NCBI GenBank assembly: GCA_903915625.1
Contig: CAIWTN010000077.1
Coordinates: forward strand, 1 to 64,000
Source: an uncultured Pseudomonadota bacterium
GTDB lineage: Bacteria; Bdellovibrionota_B; Oligoflexia; Oligoflexales; CAIYRB01
Direction: 5' to 3'
DNA length: 64,000 nt
Shown here: one piece after another, positions 8,501 through 16,876 of the stretch
How positions within the stretch are numbered: the stretch's first letter is position 1
Layout of the letters: each line of letters starts with the position of its first letter
Made by a program: the position numbers and the translations under genes
The notes under the pieces: model-generated
Told to the model about the DNA's origin: nothing
Databases searched by the model: none
What the model saw: only the letters and a program-made list of their open reading frames with translations

Positions 8501-9550
8501 ATGCATAGGTCAATTAGACGCTCGCTCTTCACCATCCTTCTGTTTGGTCAAGTGATGGTTGCGACATCTTCCTGTCAAACGCTGCAATCCGTTTTTGGTA
8601 CTAAGGATTCTGGGACTTCTGAATATAGCAAGGCATCCTACTGGCAGAAACTGACGGCTGAATTGGACCAGGCGGCTGCATCAGGACTCGATATGAATAA
8701 GGAGCTGGCTACTAAGGCGCCTCAACTGGTGGCGATGGTCCGTGAGGACGCAAAAAATCCAGCACTCTTTGAGTTTTGGGGTACCAGTATCAATTTCGAC
8801 GAAGGTGCCAAGGCCGGTATTGTGCGACCTGAAATCGTGACGGCTATCGGTCAAGCTGCGGGCCATCCAATGGAAGGGCGTCATGTTCATGCTGGACTCA
8901 TGCACACCTACGGTTATCTTTTGAGTAATTTGGTGACACCATATGGCTTTAAGCGCGAGCGTTGGACGACGCCTACAATTGATGACGGATTTGTCTTGCA
9001 CAGCGGTTCTATTTCGCCAGCACCGGAGCACGGTACTTTGTTAATTAACCTGACGGCTATGATAGGCACCATCGCCTACCGTGGCGAAAGCGATATGCTA
9101 CGTGAGTTAACCGCGGCAACTGCTAGTGCTTCGCCTGATGTCCGTAACTTAGATGTGGCTACTCTTAACGTTCGACGCTTAGTGGAAACGGTAAATTTGA
9201 GTGCCGTTTCAGGCAGCAAAAGTCGCAGTGTTGAGCTTCGAACCGATGTGGTGCGTCTGCCTAAGGTTGCGGCAAGCAGCGCAAATAACAGCACCGTCTC
9301 TGGCAGCCAGCAGGCAAGCACTTTGACTCACCTGTTGATTTATTCAATCAGAGACTCAGCGGTGCGCGGCAGTCGTTTGATTACAGCCTTTCCGATGACA
9401 GAGGGAGCGGCTGATGGTGTGTTTAAGGCGGAGGACCTGGGCGCAGATAAGCCGATTAAGACGCGCTACAATGCATTCGTCCCAGGATTGACAGGCAAGG
9501 ACTCTAAGGGTCTGCGTGCGCTGCAGGCCGCTGCTAAGAGCAAGATTTAG
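8501..9550 (+). CDS. Putative lipoprotein of unknown function
   Basis: 349 residues. AAGG lies 8 bases before the ATG at 8501. The N-terminus has several Arg, then a hydrophobic stretch ending in TSSC, a possible lipobox. The rest is soluble and mixed alpha/beta. I recognise no family. Notable segments are HVHAGLMHTYGYLLSN at about 127-142 and EHGTLLINLTAMIGTI, which could be part of an enzyme fold, but no catalytic motif is certain. Its stop codon overlaps the stop of the LOG-family gene on the other strand, so transcription of the two is convergent without a spacer. Confidence 0.6.
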   Translation: MHRSIRRSLFTILLFGQVMVATSSCQTLQSVFGTKDSGTSEYSKASYWQKLTAELDQAAASGLDMNKELATKAPQLVAMVREDAKNPALFEFWGTSINFDEGAKAGIVRPEIVTAIGQAAGHPMEGRHVHAGLMHTYGYLLSNLVTPYGFKRERWTTPTIDDGFVLHSGSISPAPEHGTLLINLTAMIGTIAYRGESDMLRELTAATASASPDVRNLDVATLNVRRLVETVNLSAVSGSKSRSVELRTDVVRLPKVAASSANNSTVSGSQQASTLTHLLIYSIRDSAVRGSRLITAFPMTEGAADGVFKAEDLGADKPIKTRYNAFVPGLTGKDSKGLRALQAAAKSKI

Positions 9551-10134
9551 ATCTTGTCGCGAAGATGCTCAAATAGTTCTTTGGTGGTCGGGCTTTTGAA
9601 CTCGGCCATTTTTATTATAAGTTCCTGTGGATTTTTCTCAGCCAATAGCAGATCCGCGTGAACAGAAGTGATGAAGCCCTCGTGCTGACTATGGGCAAAG
9701 AAATTCAGCAGTGGGTCGTAGTAGCCGGCTACGTTCAGTAGGCCGCATGGTTTTGTGTGCAGGCCAAGTTGCGCCCAGGTCAATACTTCTATAAGTTCTT
9801 CACACGTGCCAAAGCCGCCAGGCATTGCAATAAAACCATCTACTAACTCTGCCATTAAGGCCTTTCGCTCGTGCATGGACGATACAACGTGCAGTTTTGT
9901 CAGCCCGCTGTGCGCGACCTCTTTCTCAACTAAATCTGTTGGGATGACACCGATCACCTTGCCGCCAGCAGCTAACGCTGCATCCGCTACGGCTCCCATC
10001 AGCCCGATGCGTGCACCACCGTACACAAGATCAATGCCCTTTGTCGCCATTAGGGTGCCGAGTTGCGTTGCTGTCGCGCGGTATTCAGCCCTCTTGCCAT
10101 CTGCCGATCCACAAAATACACAAAGAGCCCGCAT
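9547..10134 (-). CDS. LOG family protein (cytokinin riboside 5'-monophosphate phosphoribohydrolase-like, TIGR00730)
   Basis: 195 residues, the usual size for the family. GGAGGGG lies just before the ATG at 10134; the longer frame to 10242 has no such site. MRALCVFCGSADG opens a Rossmann-like fold. The signature PGGFGTCEELIEVLTW is near 104-119, with GGARIGLMGA and MHERKALMAELVDGFI before it. In this family the PGGxGTxxE motif binds nucleoside 5'-monophosphate and cleaves the N-glycosidic bond, releasing base and ribose 5-phosphate. The protein is cytosolic. The gene is divergent from the amidohydrolase gene and its stop overlaps that of the convergent unknown gene. Confidence 0.9.
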   Translation of the reverse strand: MRALCVFCGSADGKRAEYRATATQLGTLMATKGIDLVYGGARIGLMGAVADAALAAGGKVIGVIPTDLVEKEVAHSGLTKLHVVSSMHERKALMAELVDGFIAMPGGFGTCEELIEVLTWAQLGLHTKPCGLLNVAGYYDPLLNFFAHSQHEGFITSVHADLLLAEKNPQELIIKMAEFKSPTTKELFEHLRDKI

Positions 10135-10270
10135 AATTCCCCTCCAAGCCACGTGGAACTGAACCGTTAAATAGCCGATATTTGCTCCTGTCACAAATGC
10201 TGTTGTCGTTTTATAATCGTCCGAACATGAATTTCCCATCACCCTGGATATCAGACTGCAGGAGCCCTTT

Positions 10271-11470
10271 ATGGTGCGTGCGATACGATTTGAGCCTTTG
10301 TGGGGCTGCTTGCTGTTGGCATTGTCAGTTTTAGGGTGCCGTCACGCTGCAGAACTTGATGGTAGCGAGGTAAAGTTTGGGGACGGACCTGCCCCTGCTC
10401 CCGAAGTCCGTGGCGATAAGGAGGGGGCGGGTAGTACGGTGCGGATAGGTGGTGCTAAGTATCTGGGTGATGTCATAGATGTTGTCGATCTTCATATGCA
10501 TCCCGGTCGTTATGAGGACTTGGGGCTAATAGGTCGAGATTTTCTCCGTGCCTCTTTACCTAATGCCTTGCCCGTGTCCTTGAAGGACCGGACCCTGTCC
10601 GTGGCTGCAAGTTATCTGCTGAATCCGTACGGGAACTTTATTGGCATTAAGACTGAATCGGAACAGGCTGGACTCAGTCGAGTCGGACTATTTGCTGTTT
10701 ATGCGCCTGATACGTGGGGTGTGACGAGTAATGAGTCTGTCATTTCCTACCTAGATGATCCACGTAATCATGACTACAGGGGGAGGCCATTTTTCTTCGG
10801 TTTAGCGAGCCTCCGATTGCAGGATTGGCCGGCAAAAGAGGAGCAAGCTCTGGAGCAGTTGCGGCAGGCCTTGAAACATCCGAATATGAAGGGGATCAAG
10901 TTAGCATTTATTCATAACTCGATTCCCATGAACGATCCTAAATACGATAGCATTTATCAAGTTGCCCAGGAGCGTGGTGTTCCCGTGTACCATCACATCG
11001 GTTCGTCGCCCTTACGTCGGCTCAAAGATTTTCCCGACAGAGCAGCTCAGCTTCAGTATTTGCAAAGCTATGACCCAGCAGGGCTTGAACGTGCGATCAG
11101 GAAATTCCCCGATGTAATATTTATCATGGGTCATATGGGTTATGACTTTAATGATGAGGGCTATAGTTTTAGTGGTAAAGTTTTTGAGTTAGCGCAGCGT
11201 TACCCAAACGTCTACCTGGAGATTTCAGCCTTTGGCGACGCTCTACACGATCCAAAAGGTGTGGAGATGTATGAGATGCTTAAGGCCATCAAATCTGGCG
11301 GTTTGATTTCGCGGACTCTGTACGGCTCAGACGGCCCATCAGTTCCTGGAGGGACAAAGAAGTATCTAATGTCCACGCTGAGTAACATGGAAAAGCTTGG
11401 CTTTACTCACAGCGAAGCAGAAGCTGTATTAGGTACTAATACGCGCCGAGTTTTTAAAATCTTTTATTAG
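10271..11470 (+). CDS. Amidohydrolase-family (PF04909-like) lipoprotein
   Basis: 399 residues. CAGGAG precedes the ATG at 10271. The signal peptide ends in LSVLGC, a good lipobox. A TIM-barrel amidohydrolase follows: DLHMHPG near residue 76 supplies the first metal-binding HxH, then KGIKLAFIHN, the strand ending YHHIGSS, FIMGHMGYDF and LYGSDGPS with the last Asp. These match amidohydrolase-2 family metal-dependent hydrolases and decarboxylases. The lipobox is unusual for the family and puts the enzyme outside the cytoplasm. The substrate is unknown. A strong hairpin follows the stop. Confidence 0.82.
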   Translation: MVRAIRFEPLWGCLLLALSVLGCRHAAELDGSEVKFGDGPAPAPEVRGDKEGAGSTVRIGGAKYLGDVIDVVDLHMHPGRYEDLGLIGRDFLRASLPNALPVSLKDRTLSVAASYLLNPYGNFIGIKTESEQAGLSRVGLFAVYAPDTWGVTSNESVISYLDDPRNHDYRGRPFFFGLASLRLQDWPAKEEQALEQLRQALKHPNMKGIKLAFIHNSIPMNDPKYDSIYQVAQERGVPVYHHIGSSPLRRLKDFPDRAAQLQYLQSYDPAGLERAIRKFPDVIFIMGHMGYDFNDEGYSFSGKVFELAQRYPNVYLEISAFGDALHDPKGVEMYEMLKAIKSGGLISRTLYGSDGPSVPGGTKKYLMSTLSNMEKLGFTHSEAEAVLGTNTRRVFKIFY

Positions 11471-11478
11471 GCGAGCAA

Positions 11479-11504
11479 CTGTTGGGACTATTTTGTTCCA
11501 ACAG
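11479..11504. terminator. Hairpin terminator between convergent genes
   Basis: CTGTTGGGAC and GTTCCAACAG pair over 10 bases (one G-U) around a 6-base loop, 9 bases after the amidohydrolase stop. A T-rich stretch (TTTGCCTTTTT) follows at 11511-11521. It probably serves both converging genes. Confidence 0.65.
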
Positions 11505-11535
11505 ATGTGATTTGCCTTTTTCGGGATGGCCTGAA

Positions 11536-12582
11536 TTACAGCCCGCTTGCAATGACGAGCTTTGGTAGGTCGGCAACACCAGTCTCGATCACGATTGCTT
11601 TTAGGTCTTTTTCCGTCGAATTAACGTAAAAAGACTGGCTTAGTGTCAAACCTAAGTCGGCGGTTCGTGATCCAAAATCAAAACGGATCGCATAGGCGGT
11701 GTCTGTAGCTAGGTTGAGTTGAGAAACGTTGCCTGATATCGGTGTCACGGTAACGGTACCTGTGACTTTAGTTCCGGCGGGTAATGCGCCGTCCGATGAG
11801 TTTGTGACAGTAGCAGTCACATTAGCAAAGGTCTTGCCAGTACCGATTTCCGTTTTAAAACGACTAGAGGAGGCTTTAGCCCAAATTGCACCTGGTATTG
11901 GAGGGTCAAAGCTTACGGTCTTAGTATTGCCATTTTTCTGAGTAGTAAGTGTTTTAGTTTGGCTAAGGGTACAGTAAATATCCTTCCACGGCCCAGCTTG
12001 GTCCAGCAATGCGGAGCGCTCGTCATCTGTTGGTCCCGTAGACTCAGATTTTGAATTGTTTGCTTGGACTTGTTTCTCGGCATCGGCGCGCCCAGTGGTA
12101 CCAAGTGGGATAAATCCGGCTACATTGCTGCTAAATGACTCGAGTCCAATGTTGATATTTTGTTTAGCCCCGGACATAGATGCTGATACGTCAACAGTTG
12201 CTCTAACGACCGCTGTGTAGTTCGCTATCGACTTTTTTCCGCTAATCGAAACGGGTAGGGAGCGCATAGACTTTTGAAACACGGTTGCCGATGGCTCAGG
12301 CAACTTACCATCTGGAAAGCCGCAGTCGCTGATTAAGGCTGCTATTGCTGCGTCATCAGCAGAGGTATCGACGGGTCCTTGAACTACTTCGTCTGATCCA
12401 TCATCACCCGCGGGCTGGGTGTTGTTAGTTGCGTTTCTTATTTGTGTCGATCGGAGGCCGGGTAGTTTATCTCTAGCCGCGCCACTGTTCTTTAATATCG
12501 GTCTCCCTGGGCCTGGCTCGCTTGAGCAACCTGTCAGGCTGAGTGTAAGAGCTAGACTTGCAATTAGAGTAACGTGAAGCAT
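11536..12582 (-). CDS. Lipoprotein of unknown function
   Basis: 348 residues. GAGG lies upstream of the ATG at 12582. The signal peptide ends in LSLTGC followed by SSEPGPG, a clear lipobox. A disordered segment runs to about residue 80, then a beta-rich region with many Thr, Ser, Asn and Val residues, including repeated short strands such as TVTVTPISG. The pattern suggests one or two Ig-like or beta-sandwich domains. I do not recognise a family. A structural or adhesive surface role is possible. Confidence 0.6.
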   Translation of the reverse strand: MLHVTLIASLALTLSLTGCSSEPGPGRPILKNSGAARDKLPGLRSTQIRNATNNTQPAGDDGSDEVVQGPVDTSADDAAIAALISDCGFPDGKLPEPSATVFQKSMRSLPVSISGKKSIANYTAVVRATVDVSASMSGAKQNINIGLESFSSNVAGFIPLGTTGRADAEKQVQANNSKSESTGPTDDERSALLDQAGPWKDIYCTLSQTKTLTTQKNGNTKTVSFDPPIPGAIWAKASSSRFKTEIGTGKTFANVTATVTNSSDGALPAGTKVTGTVTVTPISGNVSQLNLATDTAYAIRFDFGSRTADLGLTLSQSFYVNSTEKDLKAIVIETGVADLPKLVIASGL

Positions 12583-12888
12583 AGCGACCTCGTTGTGAAT
12601 AATAACTGATCGGAAGCTGAATTCTAGATCTTGAGAAATAAATTTAAGTATTTGATTTGACGAGGATATCGAGGCGCAATTAACGCCGTTGAAAGTGTGG
12701 TTTCTGAAATAATCCTAAAGTGTGGAGGCAGCGACTACGCAAAAACTCTAGAGGTCGCAACGCGGTAAACGCTGCCGATTTGCTCTCGATTGCCTTGGCT
12801 TTGATCACCGAAAGGTTTATGTACAGGCAATGGTGGGTTGGGAGTGGCTGCGCGATTTAGTTTGGAAACATGATAGGAATGTAAATCC
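12583..12888. other. Intergenic region with structured leader
   Basis: 306 bases between divergent genes. The centre holds a set of overlapping stems (12727-12776, listed separately). GGCG/CGCC arms near 12673-12687 form a small hairpin. The last 20 bases carry AGGA before the small secreted protein's ATG. No other feature is clear. Confidence 0.4.
12727..12776 (+). promoter_or_regulatory. Candidate structured 5' leader with two mutually exclusive stems
   Basis: GGCAGCG at 12727-12733 pairs perfectly with CGCTGCC at 12770-12776. GCGAC at 12731-12735 can instead pair with GTCGC at 12754-12758, enclosing the palindrome CTCTAGAG at 12746-12753. The two stems share bases 12731-12733 and cannot form together. 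This lies 113 bases before the ATG of the small secreted protein, so it could be a switching leader. It does not fit a riboswitch class that I know. The ACGCAAA core recalls c-di-GMP-I aptamers, but the rest does not match. Confidence 0.35.
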
Positions 12889-13191
12889 ATGATAATCAAA
12901 AGAATTCTTACACTAGCATGCGGAGTGATGATCTTTGGCAGTGCCGCCAGTGCTGCGGGTGTGCCTTATGGGGCTATCCTTGCGGGTGCTAGGAATGCCA
13001 GGCACCAAGGTGGCAATTATCCTGGCTACTGCGATTATAGCAATGCCTCCAACAATGGCGGATGGGGGTGGAATCCTGTGACCAATTCGTCGTGTCCACC
13101 GGCGCATGACCAAGGCTACTGCGACTTCTCCAACGCTGCGAACAGCAACGGCTGGGGATGGAATCCAGTGACCTGTCAATCATGCCGTTAA
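12889..13191 (+). CDS. Small secreted protein with two CBM10-like Cys/Trp repeats
   Basis: 100 residues with a Sec signal peptide (cleavage near ASAAG, about residue 24). Two tandem repeats of about 27 residues follow. Each has a GYCDYSN or GYCDFSN start, an Asn-rich bend, then GWGWNPVT and a closing Cys. The second ends CQSCR. The Cys spacing and the NGWGW core recall CBM10 cellulose-binding modules, which end in NGWGWE followed by SC. Two such copies without any catalytic domain suggest a free carbohydrate-binding protein. This family assignment is by motif only. AGGA precedes the ATG, and a structured leader lies upstream. Confidence 0.68.
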   Translation: MIIKRILTLACGVMIFGSAASAAGVPYGAILAGARNARHQGGNYPGYCDYSNASNNGGWGWNPVTNSSCPPAHDQGYCDFSNAANSNGWGWNPVTCQSCR

Positions 13192-13228
13192 ACAGAGGCC
13201 GAAGGATTTTGGTGATGACACAACCAAG

Positions 13229-14275
13229 TCACTGACAGCTAGTCTGCGTTGGCGTATCAAACCTAATATCCACCCCATGTCTAATCAAAGACTTGAGCCA
13301 CGACTGGTATTGGGGCGCAGTTAGGTTAAGGTTGATAAAACCGGCTATGTTTCGCCCTGACTGAATATCCGCCCGTAGCTGCGGGCTATTTAAATTTTTT
13401 GCAAACACAGCCGCTATATCCTGCTGTAAAGAATCTCCGGTGGGGATGGTCGCCATCTTCGCGTGGATTGACTCGTCCAAGTACTCTATCGACAGATTAG
13501 TAATTAAATTTGTCACGCCGGCAACCGCTTGGCCAATCATCATCGGACCACCAGAATCACCATGGCCGGTGCCGGAGAATTGTCCGGGTGCAGATTGAAT
13601 ATCTGTGCCTGATTCGCCCAGGAAATAAAGTAGCTCGTCGTCAGCCGCGACTATTTTATTTTGGCCATAATAGAGTAGATGATTAGGATTAAGATTGATG
13701 GACGAGTCGTTAGCCAAAAGTCTCCCATATCCGGCGAGCGTAAAAGCATCCCCTGCTTTTGGCCTCGCTGTTGCAACAGGCATGATTGCAGGCGCAACGG
13801 AACCTTCGAGTACCAAGACTGCTAAGTCATTATCGTAAGGTTGATTTGCTCCCGCCCATTTGGGGAAATACACAGCCTTTACAGGAATCCTTTCCCCATT
13901 AAATCCACCAATCAGTATTTCCAAGTTCGCCAACGCTGGTCCGCCATTAGTCTGAGCATCAGCCAAGCAGTGTGCGGCGGTTAAAACGCTGTTTGGACCA
14001 ATAAATGTGCCAGTACAATGACCAAGGTCGGACTCTACTGGTACGACGGCAGGGAACTTTGCCGCATTAGCCACAAGGCCATTCGTAATATAAAGACAGG
14101 CTGCTGCCTGACTTCCCGGAATCGCGGATTTGCGTTCAGAGTTTTGAGCGTCGGCTGTCTTTGGCTCCTGTTTTGATGTTCTTTCAGTAGTCGGAGTGGT
14201 GTGTGGTTCTCTAACTATGCAAGCTACTAGAACTAAATGAATTAACATCATCGGACTTAGGACAAATAGTCTCAT
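13229..14275 (-). CDS. Trypsin-like (S1) serine protease lipoprotein
   Basis: 348 residues from the ATG at 14275, which has TGGAG upstream and opens a signal peptide ending in LVLVAC. The longer frame to 14323 lacks a good signal. The S1 catalytic triad is visible: His in VLTAAHCLAD, Asp in DNDLAVLVLEG, and Ser in GHGDSGGPMMIG. Cys residues around the His (CTG and AHC) fit the usual disulphide. About 60 residues after the protease domain complete the protein. It is an extracytoplasmic endopeptidase anchored by lipid. The gene is convergent with the small CBM10-like gene and downstream of hflX on the same strand, 189 bases away. Confidence 0.9.
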   Translation of the reverse strand: MRLFVLSPMMLIHLVLVACIVREPHTTPTTERTSKQEPKTADAQNSERKSAIPGSQAAACLYITNGLVANAAKFPAVVPVESDLGHCTGTFIGPNSVLTAAHCLADAQTNGGPALANLEILIGGFNGERIPVKAVYFPKWAGANQPYDNDLAVLVLEGSVAPAIMPVATARPKAGDAFTLAGYGRLLANDSSINLNPNHLLYYGQNKIVAADDELLYFLGESGTDIQSAPGQFSGTGHGDSGGPMMIGQAVAGVTNLITNLSIEYLDESIHAKMATIPTGDSLQQDIAAVFAKNLNSPQLRADIQSGRNIAGFINLNLTAPQYQSWLKSLIRHGVDIRFDTPTQTSCQ

Positions 14276-14464
14276 GATGGCTCCAGTGCTGATCACTAGG
14301 CATGGTAGGTTAGGGGATCTCACCTATGAATTCTTATCGGCAGATTACCCGATTAACTTTAGGTCAAAATTCATTTTATCAATAAATCTTTATCCCTGAA
14401 TTCGGCGGTTAAATGCCATTTATTTCAGGGGCTTTGATTACTTTTCTTACGACCGCGTAAGCCG

Positions 14465-15841
14465 TTATCTGTCTTTTAGCTGCTTTTCGATCCATGCAAA
14501 GACACTGCTGTCGGTGCGAACAATGACCCTGGTGCCTTCGTTTTCATGGGATTCTTGCATGATGCGAGCACGTTCGCGGATCATGCCCAGGACTTTACCT
14601 TTGGCGTAGGGGATCAATATCTCGTGATCGAGCATGTCTTTTTCGAAGAAGCCAAGAATGATGTCACGGATACGACCGACATCGTCAGGGTTGCGCGTGG
14701 AGATGAAAATAGCTTCCGGAAATTCTTCGGCTAGAGCAGCTTGCTCTTCCGTGCTTACTTGGTCACATTTGTTTAAAACCAAACGGCTAGATGTTTGGTT
14801 AGCACCAATTTCTGCCAGTACCTGCTTGGTGACTTCGATCTGGGATCTGAAATTTGCATCCGAAGCATCAACAGTAAACAGCAGTAGCGACGCTGACAGC
14901 GCCTCATCTAAAGTCGAGCGAAACGATGCCACTAAATCATGCGGTAATTTTTTTATGAAACCTACTGTGTCTGAAATTAAGATGCGCGGTACCGACTCAG
15001 GCTGTAGCGCGCGCACGGTGGTATCGAGAGTGGCGAATAATTTATTTTCTACAAGCACGGCGCTGCCCGTTAAGGCGCGCATGAGCGAAGATTTACCAGC
15101 GTTGGTATAACCCACCAGAGCCACACATGGGGATTCCTGGCGATTCGCTCTCCTCGTGATTTGCTCATGGCGAATAGATTCAAGCTGCTGACGTAGTTCG
15201 GCTATGCGGTCCCTTATGCGGCGACGGTCCAGCTCATGTGCACTTTCGCCGGCTCCTTTGGCGCCGATGCCGCCACCTTGGCGGTCGCCACCTACGTGCG
15301 ACTCGCGCAGGCGCGGAGCTAAGTAAGCCAGTTTGGCAATTTCTACCTGCAGTCGTGCTTCGCGGCTGCGGGCGTGACGACTAAAGATCTCTAGAATGAC
15401 GCCGCTGCGGTCTAGGACCTCGACTCCCGTGGCCTCTTCTAGATTGCGTAGCTGGGTTGGGGTCATTTCGCAGTCGAAGACCACGATCTCGGCTTTTGTG
15501 GTCAGGTCGCTGGCTGAGTCATCTTCCTCTATAAATGAGGGTAGCTCGTCAAATTCTGCCTCATCATCGTTCCGGTCGCCACCCTTACGGAAGCCGTGGA
15601 CGATGCCGGTTCCGCCTGTCCAAGTGGCTAGTTCCTTGAGTTTTCCCTCGCCCAAAATCGTGCCAGTGACTATAGCTTTGCGCTTTTGCGACACCCGGCC
15701 GAGGGTGGCTAAGCCTAAGGTCGAACACAGACGCTCCAGTTCATCGAGCGAGGCCTGGTGCTCTATGTCTGAGATTCCGGGTAGTTGTACGGATGCCAAG
15801 ATCACCGGGGTCTTGGTCTTTGGAGCTGCGGATTGAGTCAT
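14465..15841 (-). CDS. hflX: GTPase HflX
   Basis: 458 residues. AAGGA precedes the ATG. The N-terminal HflX domain includes GTILGEGKLKEL, TPTQLRNLEEATGVEVLDRSG and a basic helix. The glycine-rich loop GGDRQGGGIGAKG follows near 184-197. The G domain shows G1 GYTNAGKSS (244-252), G2 TLDTTVR, G3 DTVGF and G4 NKCD. HflX binds the ribosome and splits stalled 70S particles in stress. An unusual acidic insert of about 34 residues (roughly 84-117, many Asp and Glu) interrupts the N-terminal domain just before the strand leading to VVFDCEM. The gene has no obvious operon partner. Confidence 0.95.
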   Translation of the reverse strand: MTQSAAPKTKTPVILASVQLPGISDIEHQASLDELERLCSTLGLATLGRVSQKRKAIVTGTILGEGKLKELATWTGGTGIVHGFRKGGDRNDDEAEFDELPSFIEEDDSASDLTTKAEIVVFDCEMTPTQLRNLEEATGVEVLDRSGVILEIFSRHARSREARLQVEIAKLAYLAPRLRESHVGGDRQGGGIGAKGAGESAHELDRRRIRDRIAELRQQLESIRHEQITRRANRQESPCVALVGYTNAGKSSLMRALTGSAVLVENKLFATLDTTVRALQPESVPRILISDTVGFIKKLPHDLVASFRSTLDEALSASLLLFTVDASDANFRSQIEVTKQVLAEIGANQTSSRLVLNKCDQVSTEEQAALAEEFPEAIFISTRNPDDVGRIRDIILGFFEKDMLDHEILIPYAKGKVLGMIRERARIMQESHENEGTRVIVRTDSSVFAWIEKQLKDR

Positions 15842-15928
15842 CGAGGTTCCTTAGTGAGGCGGACCGCACTATACCTGATTTCCCAGAAAAAGGGCACAAT
15901 TTGTGCCAATTGCGCCCCGAAATGCTAG

Positions 15929-16585
15929 TTAGTGCGGCGGCAATGGCTGACCTGGAATCCAGATCACAGCAGCTGGTCTCACCGCTAATTCTTTGTCGAT
16001 CAGTAAAATTCCCTCGAGGGAGCTCTTAACGAGGAGGATTCGATCGAGGATATTTTGAAAGCGGTCTTCCTCCTGAACTTGCTCATCGATAAACCATTGC
16101 AAGAAACTTGTAGCATCGCGCGAGTTCAATGCGGCTGATTTGGCTTGGAGGTCATGAATACGATTGGTCTGGGTCTCTTCCAGCTTTAAAGACTGGTCAA
16201 AAATAGCTGCTGGCTCCTCCGATGTTAATGCATCTGGAGCATCCACAGAAGTCAGGATGACTTTGGCGTTTTTGCGTTTGAGGAAGTCCATCATGATGCG
16301 CGCATGATTTAGTTCTTCAAAATATTGCTGGCTATACCAATGGGCGAAGCCGTCAAGATTTGTCAAATAAAAATGATTAGCCACGGATAGGTAGAAATGA
16401 GCACCGTCGAGTTCGTGCTTGATTTGCGCATTGAAAGCATCAACTAACTCGTCTGGGAGTTTGTTGGCGGCGAATTCAAGGACTGTCGACTCAGTCGGTG
16501 CTGCTGTTAGCTGGGCAGTGCCAAAACTGAAAGCAGAAAGTACTAAAGACGCTTTTATGAAATAAGAACGAAGCATGACTCTCAT
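15929..16585 (-). CDS. Ferritin with predicted Sec signal peptide
   Basis: 218 residues from the ATG at 16585, with CAGGAG upstream. The ferritin core begins at about residue 43: IKHELDGAHFYL, then YFEELNHARIMMDF, LEETQTNRIHDL and FIDEQVQEEDRF carry the Glu and His residues expected at the ferroxidase centre. The first 30 residues (basic start, hydrophobic core, AQLTAAP) look like a Sec signal peptide. No ATG, GTG or TTG lies between the extension and the core, so the extension is part of the gene. Classical bacterial ferritins are cytosolic and oxidise and store iron; this one may act in the periplasm. A Fur-box-like site lies about 120 bases upstream. Confidence 0.88.
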   Translation of the reverse strand: MRVMLRSYFIKASLVLSAFSFGTAQLTAAPTESTVLEFAANKLPDELVDAFNAQIKHELDGAHFYLSVANHFYLTNLDGFAHWYSQQYFEELNHARIMMDFLKRKNAKVILTSVDAPDALTSEEPAAIFDQSLKLEETQTNRIHDLQAKSAALNSRDATSFLQWFIDEQVQEEDRFQNILDRILLVKSSLEGILLIDKELAVRPAAVIWIPGQPLPPH

Positions 16586-16702
16586 GATTCTGACTCCTGA
16601 ACATGTGGCCTCTATAACGCCCGTCAAACCAAGGCAACGCTAGCCACTTTGGCGACCCAAAGCAAGGAGTCGTTAGGTTCTATATTATGAGACCCAAGAT
16701 AC

Positions 16703-16717
16703 TGATTATACTTATCA
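16703..16717. promoter_or_regulatory. Candidate Fur box
   Basis: TGATTATACTTATCA matches 12 of 14 defined positions of the 7-1-7 Fur consensus TGATAATNATTATCA. It lies between the ferritin gene (start 16585, minus) and the glycerol-3-phosphate dehydrogenase gene (start 16877, plus). The position fits iron control of the ferritin. No experimental support is visible from sequence. Confidence 0.5.
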
Positions 16718-16876
16718 ATATCAATGATTTTGGGGGTCGTTTTTGGGCCCGGTTAGCGGCTTAGCTGTGGTTTTCTTAATATCACCCATGCAATTTACCT
16801 AACGTCCTGATATCGTGGGAATAACAATATATTGCGCTTGCTCGAGTAAGCTCATCATAGGAACGAACCACAGCTA

